In this document: positions 57,501 through 64,000 of the stretch, in pieces
Position numbering within the stretch: position 1 is the first letter of the stretch
Layout: every line of letters begins with the position of its first letter
Assembly (NCBI GenBank): GCA_004352715.1
Contig: SCFE01000080.1
Coordinates: forward strand, 1,092,331 to 1,156,330
DNA: 64,000 nucleotides
Source of the DNA: Hofstenia miamia
Lineage: Eukaryota > Xenacoelomorpha > Acoela
Direction: 5' to 3'
Position numbers and translations under genes: made by a program
Notes under the pieces: model-generated
Told to the model about the DNA's origin: nothing
The model's database searches: none
What the model saw: the letters and a program-made list of their open reading frames with translations, nothing else

Positions 57501-59804
57501 ATTTGATTTCTACATTGCCTCCTATTTTCATTGCTTGCTTTGGATGTCCTAGCCATATTTTAAGTAAATCATGTGTGATATACAGAATACAAAAATGGCA
57601 AAATAAAAAGAAAATCCAAATATTTATTAAAATGATTTTAGGGTATTAATATCAGTATCAGAGGCCTGTACCCGGCTCTGATCAATACACTCTTATCAAG
57701 AAAAGCTTGAGAAACAAACGGATATTAGTAGAATAAATTTCACGTAATTCCTATACATTTTAATTAGGAAAGCGGTCCCTCATTTCCTTTGATTACAATT
57801 CAATAAAATATCTTCCACTGATGACGTTGCTAATGAAAACAATATAAAAAAGCGTCGCAAATAATTATCGGCATAAAGATGAGAAATATAAATTAGACTC
57901 CCAATTTGAATTCGCATTAACACAAATCTTTCATAACTGGCCAGCCGATTAATTATTGTGTCAATGGAATTAAATAGAAGCTACCGAAATAAATCAACTC
58001 GCAAATTAAAAGGCAATAGCTAAAAAGAGCAAATTTTAATTTCTATTTCATATTAAGAGAAAAAGCTAATCAAAATTCGTGGGAGTTGGGGCAACGACGA
58101 AATTAAATCATCAGCAATGCACTCACATGCCAAAAGCTAGTGCACAACAAAATTATGTCGCACGCAGATTTTCAACGTATAGCATCTAAGCTGAAACTGG
58201 ATTTTACCCGTTCAGATTATATGTATTTTAAATAAGATACTTTTTAAAAAATAAATTATAAATAAAACTATATAAAGAGCGATAATTGTGTTTATCGAAA
58301 TTTTACAATTGCTTATCAGGAGGAAAGAAAATTTCACTTTCGGGAACGACTGGGTAAGGTAAGAAAGCAGTCTTTGCGTTCGAATGATGCATTAAAAAAT
58401 ATATTTTATGTCTGGGATTGAACCAGAGCGAGGCGAAAGTAAGTGAATTGTTAATTTAAATTATAAATTGTTTATTAAACTGGAGTTAGGCCAAACCAAT
58501 TGGAAACTAGTCGTACAAGGTTGAATCTCTACCTATTTTTCTAGCTCCAGTCTAATTCACCTGTACATGTACAATATTGTCAAACTAATGTAATCGAAGA
58601 ACTCGTAAAAATGGAATTATCAACTTAGACAAATTTATTGCGCAATTTTGAAATAGCAAGTGCTTACAGGGTCAGGAAATTAAAAGCTTCGAAATAGGTT
58701 CTTAACACTTTTATGACGCATTCTTCATCGATGAAAAATCCGCAAATTTAGAAAGTAAACAATTCAAAAATAACGGATTTATAACTTGAAAAGAACGAAC
58801 AACCAAATAACGAGTTAAATCTTGGTACCTGACGTTTGCAAATGTCATCTAACCTGGAATCGGAAAACATTATCAACAGTTCACGTAGATGCCATTGTTC
58901 TCCTGTGTAGAGATCCCGATATACTTGACATAGTTCGAAACTGAAGTAACATGTTAATGCATTTGGATTAGTAATGTGCGGATTCAGCTTATTTTAACGC
59001 TGCGCCCACCCTTCAAGAAACACATTCTCAACTGTCTCCACCCGTATCCGCATTTGTTTATCCATACCCGAGAATGGCATCTTATTTGTTATTAAACTAT
59101 TAGAAAATTTTCTAATAATTTTTTTTTAAAAAATATTGTTTCGAAGACTTGCAATGTGGAATGAAACTTACCCATCCCAAATTTGTATGCTCGAGTTGGC
59201 ATTTTTTTTAAATTTGAGCTTATTATTCGGCAGTTGGCCACGCAAAAAATGCTAACAGAATAGGATTCAAAACTTGAGCAAACAATATCGATTAAATAAA
59301 TGTAAGAAAATGAATTATATTAAAGTAATTTGTATGAATTTGAAAAATGATTTATAGCTATAAACTACTCACGGTATTTGTGCAAACTATCAGCAGGGTG
59401 AAAGTGAAAATAAAGAGACAATAAAAAGAAGATGTAGTTTGGTAGAAGGAACAGTAGATTTGATGGCCAAAAAGTGGTACAGCGAACATACACAGATCGC
59501 CACTAGTTTCTATAAAATCATGGCGTGTGATTGCCGTCGGGTCTATATGGTGCTCTCTGAATGGACGAATAAATGCCTTTCCTAACAGCAGCAGATCCAC
59601 GGAACCCCACGTATCCGCACTCCAGTGTACAAACCCTGAGAGAAAGTCCGCCAACAATCCACCTGCGACTAAATAAAGTTCAGTAATTGAGGCGGACACA
59701 TAACCTAATACATCAGTGACAATGACAACCGACCATATAATTCGAGAAGTGCTAACATATACAGTGCTTGCCATAAATATACACATACTCCATTTGATAA
59801 ACAA
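28662..59804 (-). CDS. PEDS1: plasmanylethanolamine desaturase (Kua/TMEM189 family), gene span
   Basis: An ER-membrane desaturase of the Kua family that makes the vinyl-ether bond of plasmalogens. Two exons are seen, 59804-59373 and 28922-28662, joined in phase 0 to about 230 residues (the human protein is about 270). The histidine-rich metal-binding motifs are all present: [34 protein letters not shown], and DWH with RQHHRVHH and PHD. The intron between them is about 30.4 kb and contains an acid phosphatase gene on the other strand plus several transposons. The N-terminus is uncertain. An ATG at 59804 opens the frame, but an acceptor-like TATATGTTAG just before CACTTCTCG (59752) suggests the true exon may begin there, with earlier exons unseen or outside the window. 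Confidence 0.88.
28923..31828. other. 3' part of the large PEDS1 intron, low gene content
   Basis: Apart from the phosphatase fragment and a (TA)n run (29419-29443), it holds two local GC-rich patches. 30970-31020 has a 9-bp perfect inverted repeat, CTGCCCGGT/ACCGGGCAG. 31355-31435 is rich in CCCGCC. Open frames there (30956-30738 minus and 31343-31615 plus) match nothing I know. Confidence 0.4.
29253..29361 (+). pseudogene. copy of the acid phosphatase C-terminal end
   Basis: About 109 bases closely match 33845-33953, the last 21 codons, stop and early 3' flank of the intact phosphatase gene. The frame is conserved through [15 protein letters not shown] and the stop codon. The match starts right after TTTCTAG, a splice-acceptor-like sequence. 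So this may be the terminal exon of a multi-exon paralogue rather than random debris. No other phosphatase exon was recognised nearby. Confidence 0.7.
31829..32507. repeat. exact 339-bp tandem duplication around a single N
   Basis: 31829-32167 and 32169-32507 are identical, separated only by N at 32168. The exactness and the N at the join indicate two contig ends that overlap but were placed end to end. Confidence 0.9.
32798..32805 (+). promoter_or_regulatory. weak TATA-like box upstream of acid phosphatase
   Basis: ATATAAAT ending 24 bases before the start codon. If used, the 5' leader would be almost absent, so in this AT-rich background it may be chance. Confidence 0.2.
32830..33915 (+). 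CDS. histidine acid phosphatase, intronless, secreted type
   Basis: Hydrolyses phosphomonoesters at acid pH through a phosphohistidine intermediate (histidine phosphatase clade 2, prostatic/lysosomal acid phosphatase family). 361 residues, full family length. It has a signal peptide (about 1-19), [10 protein letters not shown] (nucleophile His in RHGxRxP, residues 28-34), [20 protein letters not shown] (DR motif), LLWRPIPV, and HAHD (residues 274-277, the catalytic HD). The conserved C-terminal [11 protein letters not shown] follows. There are several N-x-S/T sites. No retention signal or C-terminal membrane helix is present, so it is probably secreted or luminal. The gene is uninterrupted, unlike typical multi-exon animal members, and lies in antisense inside the PEDS1 intron. 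There are no disabling mutations. Confidence 0.93.
   Translation: MEILKLVLGTIFICTALSDIQSVQLLCRHGARSPMIEYPNYKHKNHWKNGAGVLTTVGMRECYDAGIFFRTFYHDLISNTSFPQSVEAYSAEKDRVLQSAEALLAGLYPPIYEKAVAVDLLWRPIPVRVFSVESDYYLQGVDIDKCPALAKEYTEIYFSEIVKDFVNQEKAFIEKMCTLAGYRKFDYLDMFVCVFALTDCFNCDKAANLSRPTWISSEEESHLQRIKGSFLTILNKDFPEYSYMSRGGGPLLGKIVNNLINFSATAEKHFVLFHAHDITIASFLGNLNFTIYYDPPFASCVAVELHSENQEFYVEMRYHNSTDTPAPLTLQGCSQQCPLKQFLSLTSNRVNLHPEEECLLP
33985..33990 (+). promoter_or_regulatory. candidate poly(A) signal of acid phosphatase
   Basis: ATTAAA, 70 bases after the stop codon. Confidence 0.4.
33991..38300. other. PEDS1 intron, mostly featureless
   Basis: Two short GC-rich patches stand out: 34024-34070, with a TAGGGC...GCCCTA hairpin, and 34640-34730, with the 16-bp palindrome TGCGGCCATGGCCGCA. 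A Ser/Ala/Gly-rich open frame at 35027-35227 looks protein-like but is unassigned. I see nothing else. Confidence 0.4.
38310..38801 (+). pseudogene. hAT transposase C-terminal remnant
   Basis: In frame at 38673-38801 it reads [18 protein letters not shown] then [14 protein letters not shown] and a stop. This is the hAT C-terminal dimerisation signature (E-R-x-F-S-x-A-G ... E-x-x-L-F-L-K-x-N). An upstream stretch at about 38325-38400 reads [21 protein letters not shown], typical of the same transposases. In between there are stops and shifts. This canonical hAT is distinct from the TAGGGTG elements elsewhere in the window. Confidence 0.75.
38920..38985. mobile_element. MITE end fragment
   Basis: CAGGGCAGAGGCCCACCCAG followed by a G-run, ACAAGGGAACG and a C-run resembles the ends of hAT-type MITEs with G-rich borders, like the one at 63656. 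Only one end is visible. Confidence 0.4.
38986..40239. other. featureless intronic stretch
   Basis: No gene or RNA is seen. A G-run after GGCACAGCCAG at 39991-40017 may be another MITE scrap. Confidence 0.4.
40246..40475. mobile_element. candidate fold-back MITE with GC-rich stem
   Basis: It holds a perfect 14-bp inverted repeat (TGGCAGCGGGGCGA at 40333-40346 against 40369-40382). It also has an imperfect direct repeat of about 31 bp with an 80-bp period, beginning GGGAACAC at 40359 and again at 40439. The left part TTAGAGTTGAGTG is complementary in pattern to CACTCAACTCT on the right. GC content is far above the surroundings. The ends and target duplication are not resolved. Confidence 0.5.
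40666..40938. mobile_element. hAT-type MITE with 8-bp target duplication
   Basis: Terminal inverted repeats CAGGCCCGTAGCCA (left) and CAGGCCTGTAGCCA (right, reverse complement) match at 13 of 14 positions. The flanks are the identical octamer TTGAAAAC (40658-40665 and 40939-40946). The element has no coding capacity. Its interior at about 40802-40835 (GGCGTGGCAGAATTTTCTGA) resembles the left end of the MITE at 63656, so one family is nested in, or recombined with, another. Confidence 0.88.
40947..43985. other. featureless intronic stretch with (TA)n and a single N
   Basis: No supported gene. It contains an isolated N at 43357 beside TA repeats and a (TA)n run at 43716-43750. The open frame at 43808-44071 runs into an (AAT)n microsatellite and is not coding. 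Confidence 0.45.
43991..44482 (-). mobile_element. LINE 3' end with (ATT)n tail
   Basis: On the minus strand, from the gap edge at 44482 towards 44252, the frame reads a C-terminal LINE ORF2 block with [17 protein letters not shown], corresponding to the W-N-x-L region. It is followed by a 3' UTR of about 200 bases and a tail of 11 ATT units (43991-44023 on the plus strand reads AAT). The 5' part is lost in the N gap. A simple-repeat 3' tail instead of poly(A) is usual for CR1/L2-group LINEs. Confidence 0.65.
44483..45482. other. assembly gap (1000 N)
   Basis: A gap of exactly 1000 bases, so probably of nominal size. It lies between a LINE 3' end and a (TA)n run next to a Tc1 element. Open frames spanning it are artefacts. 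Confidence 0.98.
45511..46880 (+). mobile_element. Tc1-type transposon (1370 bp, inactive)
   Basis: Terminal inverted repeats CAGTACTGGCCAAACGTTTG (left) and CAGTACTGGCCAAAAGTTTG (right, reverse complement) continue with GGGAACA; 26 of 27 bases match. It is flanked by TA on both sides, the Tc1/mariner target site. The left flank is a (TA)n run reaching the N gap. It carries a decayed transposase. Confidence 0.92.
45697..46728 (+). pseudogene. Tc1-type transposase, frameshifted
   Basis: The intact N-terminal frame (45697-46251) has a helix-turn-helix region, GRPK as an AT-hook, and [12 protein letters not shown] with the first catalytic Asp. A shift near 46240 moves to [12 protein letters not shown], where a 21-bp tandem duplication repeats WGAITAN. 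Further shifts follow. [12 protein letters not shown] (second Asp) and [10 protein letters not shown] (catalytic Glu) share one frame at 46431-46549, with 35 residues between Asp and Glu. The Trp codon after IENC is TGA. The C-terminus [21 protein letters not shown] ends at the stop 46726-46728. Confidence 0.88.
46883..48222. other. intronic stretch with one unassigned frame
   Basis: The open frame 47827-48078 (83 codons) is polar and helix-prone in its first half, but I do not recognise it. Nothing else is seen. Confidence 0.4.
48342..48524 (+). repeat. left subterminal motifs of element B
   Basis: TTAGAGGCTCCTA (48342-48354) and CTAGAGGTTCCTA (48512-48524) begin 111 and 281 bp from the left end. 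They mirror the right-end pair and are candidate transposase-binding sites. Confidence 0.7.
48881..52254 (+). pseudogene. hAT-like transposase of element B, multiply frameshifted
   Basis: Reading pieces in order: 48881-49111, ending in a TGA; then the same frame to 49444 ([21 protein letters not shown]); a piece in another frame to about 49605; 49595-49930 ([21 protein letters not shown], a nuclear-signal-like KRPR); 49875-50162 ([34 protein letters not shown]); 50150-50496 ([28 protein letters not shown]); and 51670-52254 via the duplicate ([31 protein letters not shown]). The catalytic-type Asp in CDGT and the C-x-x-H pair are readable. It is not functional. The family recurs in invertebrate genomes as uncharacterised proteins. 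Confidence 0.82.
49711..52015. repeat. exact 1152-bp tandem duplication around a single N
   Basis: 49711-50862 and 50864-52015 carry the same sequence as far as I can follow it, including the same frameshifts, and N at 50863 separates them. This is probably an unmerged contig overlap. All open frames in the second copy repeat those in the first. Confidence 0.9.
52523..52709 (-). repeat. right subterminal motifs of element B
   Basis: TAGGAACCTCTAG (52523-52535) and TAGGAACCTCTAA (52697-52709) are reverse complements of the left pair, at 274 and 100 bp from the right end. Confidence 0.7.
52818..59372. other. 5' part of the large PEDS1 intron, no gene seen
   Basis: About 6.5 kb of AT-rich DNA. 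A locally GC-richer patch at 53150-53220 (AAACCGCCCGGCC) is unexplained. At 58415-58445 the minus strand has a perfect T-arm-like stem (TCTGG TTCAATC CCAGA), but no tRNA body. I see nothing else. Confidence 0.45.
59373..59804 (-). CDS. PEDS1: PEDS1 upstream coding exon
   Basis: Reads [45 protein letters not shown] and [11 protein letters not shown], then a hydrophobic helix ending CTNT at the donor GTGAGT (59372). The 5' limit may be 59752 rather than 59804. Confidence 0.87.
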
Positions 59805-62800
59805 ATTTTACAAAGATTAAAATTGGAATTTCCTTTTTAGCATCAGGATCCATTTTGGTGCGAATTCAAATTGGGCATTAGTCTCAATGCTATGCTAAGA
59901 AATAGCTCCAATGAATATATACGGTATGTAGAGTGTATCAAAAACTAGAATTTAACGTAAAAATAGTAGAATATTTAGAAATTGTTGCTATAAATCTCGT
60001 TGCTTGCTACTCTTTATGAAGGTTCCTTCAATCCAATATGATTTTTACAAGGCTTGAATATCTATTTCTGAAATTTCTGAATATACTCATACAAATTTGG
60101 GAATATACGATTCTTTGATGCATTTCGCAGATGTTCTACATTTATGGAGCTGTTTTAAGGGTCTCAAATAAAAAATTAAAACGAAGTTGGAATTCTCAAA
60201 CAAAAATTGATTCTGGCGCTAAAACACAAACTTCCAATTTTAATCCATGCAGAAACCACTTGTCCAGTGTATGGACATTTACGGTGATCACTTTATAATG
60301 ATTTGCCAGTATAATAATGTGGTATAACACTATTGAGACAATTCTAAGAAAAATTTTGGAAATTGCTCTACTTGAAGCATGCATGAAGTATGGGAGTGAT
60401 AAAGCAATTCTAAAAAATAACACTGTTTAGATACCAATATTGAACATCTAAGTTGGGGTTTCGTTATTGTTGACAAAAGAAAAGGCCGAATCTATTAATA
60501 TAGAAAAATGTAGTCACTCGTTAGGGAAATAATGAAATGCCATTGCATAAAGGGAACGCTAAATTCTGTAGTTAACAATAAAAAATGCACACAGCAATGA
60601 AATAAATTCACCATGAAATATAGTGATGGATGGCAGTACAAAAATAACAAACCCAGCATCTTTAGAATGTATGCTGTACAGTTAGGGTTTAATATTTCAT
60701 GCGTATATGTATTCTACTTTAGGACAACAGTAGTAGATTTCTGCGAAAATTAAACCTAGAATATAATGGTTTCACTAGAATTCTTCCCAGTTGCCTTCCT
60801 TTAATATCCTGGTTCCACAGCTCCTTATTGTCGGGCATCCGAACTTTCAAACTCATTGAAAAATTATACGCAAAATTTGCTGTTCAAGGTCCACCAGAAT
60901 CCAACAAAACATATGGGAATAAACAACCTGACAAAGGGTAGTAAATAGCTATCATTTAGAACTATTTTTTTTTAATTTGCAACATGCAGTACATAACTAA
61001 TTATATAACAAATCCAATTTAATAATATTAATGATACCTTGGAAAAATAGCTTCTAGAAATGTAAAATTATAGCAAATTTCAATTTAAAAACTCCATATA
61101 AATGAATAGATACCAATGAGATTACTAAGACATTGCAAAAATCAAATGTATTGTAAGCAATAACATTGTGAGTTAAACTTAAGATGAGTTGATATACTAA
61201 ATGAATGATAGACTTCTAACCTGACTGGTATACACAGTCCTAAATAAAAATAGATATAATTGTTCTATAATTAGGAAGGACGACTAGAATTCTAATTGTC
61301 CCTTTACTTAACGGTCAGATAAGTTTAAAGATCGCATTATTAGGGTGTTTATTCAAGAAAAGGCTAAACACCAATACCAACTTCCGCTAAAACCTATTTC
61401 CATAAAATGACGTAGTGGTTTACTAAAAGTAAATCTATAAGGTTTTTGTCAAAATTTAATGACCTGTAATACCATGAATAAATGCGCTCTGGACTCCGGA
61501 TCTAAGATTTGAGATTTGTAGTCCAAAAAGGCTTATTATATGGAATTTTTTCTATTCATAAATTATGCAAATTTTATAAAGATCACGATTACGATAAAAT
61601 TGACAAGTTAGAAATTTTGTGGTAAGTTAGAAATGATCACAGAAAAATAGAATGCGAGTCAGGCACAGAGGATAAATCAGCCTTTGACCATCACAAGAGA
61701 CAATGCATTGATAAAAATTGTTAAATTTTTTAAAGAAATTGTTAAGATTTGGCACAGATCTTCAGCTTGCAAACTACATTTGGTAAATCGAAGGAATGTT
61801 TGTCAAGTTCACAAATTGGCATTTCAAGGCAGAGGATGGAAAGACGAAAGGCTGATAAGGAAACTTGGGAAAACAAAGTGCAGTGCGCGGAGTGAGTAGG
61901 TTTGTGGAAATTGGAGTTTGAGAGTAGAATTCGAGCGATATTTTTAAAAGAGCTGATTTTAAAATGTAATTGAAATTCTTTGAAAACGCATTGAACGCAA
62001 TAGATGCATCTGATAAACAAAGCGGCCGCAGCGGATATAATATTTATTCTGTCTGGCAAATTAACATCGCCAAACAATTGTTTATCTACAAGTCGTAAAC
62101 TTTTTCACTACAAAGATATGCCAGTTAATTGTGTTTCCCAAGGCAATTTAGTTTTTCATCATCGCTTACTAGCTAATTACGTATTCATAAAACCAGAGCT
62201 CTATTCATCAAATCATTTACATGTAACCAAATTCACATAAAACTATTTTCAGGATCAATTCAGTAAAGCATATAGCAGCAATAACGTGAAAAGATAAAAT
62301 CAAAAATCAGGGAGCAAATGTCAATGACCTTTTGTTGGAATTCTGAGAATATCAGCATTGCTAAAATTGAAATAATTTGCACTAACGAATCCATAAATAC
62401 AGCTAGATAGGACTTCGAGAGCCACTCAGGCTACTTTTAGAAAATTTGTTATGGCCATCACCAAACTAAGGATTGATATAGCTAAACTGTGATTTAAGTT
62501 CTCAGAAAAAAATCATCACTGGAAAATTGAAAACCACTTAAGCGGGAGACACTTAATGAGGATTAGGTTAAGTATTATAATTCAGTATGCTGGTCCTGAT
62601 TATGTACATTTAATTATATTTGTACCCTATCACCATTTCTTTGGGACAACAACGAAAAGAGCCAACCATATGTATATGTGCATAATTCAAGAACTAAACT
62701 CGAAAATTGGGATTTTGATAAGCTGCCAGATTCTCCGATGCATTTGAAGTGATTATTGCGCTAAATTCTTAAAGACTTCGCCCGAGAATTGTTTTTTAGG

Positions 62801-63647
62801 TTTACGCTTAAATTACAATGACCACCACAATTAAATAACTCTGACAAAGCGCCTGATAACCCAACATCTTTTAATTTCTTAATATTTATCCACTATAACA
62901 TGATTCTCAGTTTTGCTATTCCGAGAGAAACGTAATAATCAAAACATGAAATTTCAAATATATACAAAAATAAAAGGGTAAAATTCAAATGTTCAAATCA
63001 ATTGTAATATAACTACTTTATCAATCTGAAATTGCAAACACGTTTGTGTAGCAACTAGCTGCTATTCTATTATATTAATGAGCGAAGCACTTTGCATATC
63101 TTCGTTAAAAGTTTGATTCATGAACCTTAAATGAGATATATTTGATTTAATTACTTCGATAATAAAATGCAATAAAATTTATGATAGTTTCATTAACTGC
63201 TGCGATAAAAAGTCGACAGAAAGCTCGTTAATTTTAAGTTATATTCGTTAGATAATAAATTGCAGGATGGCACAGTATTTTTCGTAATTTGATGACGCCG
63301 AAACTTCCTCACTATGTTGTTGCCCACTAAAATAATTAGAAATTCTACGAAAAGTTTAAAAAGAAGAAAGCATAAACTAACAGATTCTAGGCATCTACAC
63401 TTCATAGAAGATTATTCATTAGGGGATACAAACTTGTCAACGAGCCGACCCGAGCTTGAGCACTGGGTTTGATATACAACGAGCGTTTATTAAGTCAATG
63501 AAATTTATAGTTCTGCTTTTCAATTTGTTCATGCAGATTTTTTTATTTTTTCATTCAATATACTTTTTTATAATCTTTTTTTAAAATGTTTATTAAATAA
63601 TAGGAAGAGCTATGTAAAAAATTCTCAGAGACAAGCATCATTCAATG
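59805..63647. other. upstream flank of the PEDS1 exon
   Basis: The promoter and any N-terminal exons of PEDS1 should lie here or beyond the window. I found no convincing exon for the missing N-terminal 40 to 50 residues. Open frames at 61684-61899, 62077-61742 (minus) and 62004-62240 overlap each other and have no recognisable content. Confidence 0.4.
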
Positions 63648-63655
63648 GCTCTATG

Positions 63656-63879
63656 CAGGGGCGTACCAGGATTTTCTGACGGGGGGACATCATTGTCATT
63701 CTCTAATGCGAAAATTTTTGTAAATATTGAGAAAATAGATCCTAAAAAATGCATTTCATGATCCTAGATTTTAATTTTTTCAATTTTTTACGAAAAATTT
63801 TTTGATTTATCCAGTCAAAATTAAATTTGGAAACCTGACGGGGGGCATTCCACCATGTCCCCCCCTGGGTACGCCACTG
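63656..63879. mobile_element. hAT-type MITE with 8-bp target duplication (224 bp)
   Basis: The left end CAGGGGCGTACCAGG and the right end (reverse complement CAGTGGCGTACCCAGG) form inverted repeats with one substitution and a one-base indel. Both sides are flanked by GCTCTATG (63648-63655 and 63880-63887). G-runs follow each end inward (ACGGGGGGACAT on the left; on the right a C-run on the plus strand). It is non-coding. Confidence 0.9.
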
Positions 63880-63887
63880 GCTCTATG

Positions 63888-64000
63888 TGGCGAGCCGAGC
63901 TAAAATACTCAAAAGTAAAACGAGGCGAGTCGAACTTGAAAATATCGGCGCGTTGATAAGTCTGGGATAAAATGATGCTATTTGATTTTTTCGATTGGAT
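63888..64000. other. window end, nothing recognised
   Basis: Short flank containing a GAGCCGAGC/GGCGAGTCG-like degenerate motif that also occurs near 63445 (GAGCCGACCCGAGC). No feature is supported. Confidence 0.3.

Noticed and set aside
58415-58445. Minus-strand T-arm-like TCTGG TTCAATC CCAGA
   Set aside because: The five-base stem is perfect, but no matching acceptor stem, anticodon arm or A box was found within 80 bases.
1-64000. CRISPR array, operon or bacterial features
   Set aside because: Spliced animal genes and animal transposons throughout; no regularly spaced repeats were seen.

Overview
This is AT-rich, intron-bearing metazoan DNA, almost certainly from an invertebrate. The evidence is four recognisable animal genes, canonical GT-AG introns, pervasive (TA)n microsatellites and a dense layer of decayed transposons. 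The sequence does not let me name the phylum with confidence. Two runs of N (669 and 1000 bases) and four isolated single Ns show it is a draft scaffold.

Host genes. (1) A complete four-exon microsomal cytochrome P450 of CYP2-clan type lies on the minus strand (12026 to 4415); its 5.3-kb intron holds a decayed DNA transposon and an assembly gap. (2) A ZIP11-type (SLC39A11) zinc transporter lies on the plus strand (14989 to 23002, three coding exons). A nearly full-length LINE sits inside its first coding intron in antisense orientation, and the last predicted membrane helix of the family is missing. (3) A Kua/TMEM189-type plasmanylethanolamine desaturase (PEDS1) lies on the minus strand, with two coding exons at 59804-59373 and 28922-28662 separated by an intron of about 30 kb. 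(4) Nested inside that intron, on the opposite strand, is an intact intronless histidine acid phosphatase gene (32830-33915). A second, separate copy of its C-terminal coding end and stop codon lies 4.5 kb upstream and directly follows a splice-acceptor-like sequence.

Mobile DNA. The best-defined elements are two autonomous-type DNA transposons of one hAT-like lineage (7676-10056 and 48231-52809). Both begin TAGGGTG, are flanked by 8-bp direct repeats, and encode decayed proteins that share a D..xx.NTG...C-x-x-H core. The second has subterminal inverted motifs placed symmetrically at its two ends. Others are a Tc1-type element with a 35-residue catalytic spacing (45511-46880), the LINE with an SGNH-esterase-like ORF1 and a degraded 2A-like peptide at the start of ORF2 (about 16700-21100), two LINE 3' fragments, a mariner-type remnant, a hAT dimerisation-domain remnant, and two MITEs with perfect 8-bp target duplications (40666-40938 and 63656-63879).

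Assembly. Two exact tandem duplications, of 1152 and 339 bases, each have a single N at the junction. They are best read as unmerged overlapping contigs rather than biology. Large stretches (23.0-28.6, 34.0-38.3, 41-43.9, 52.8-59.3 and 59.8-63.6 kb) hold no gene I can support.
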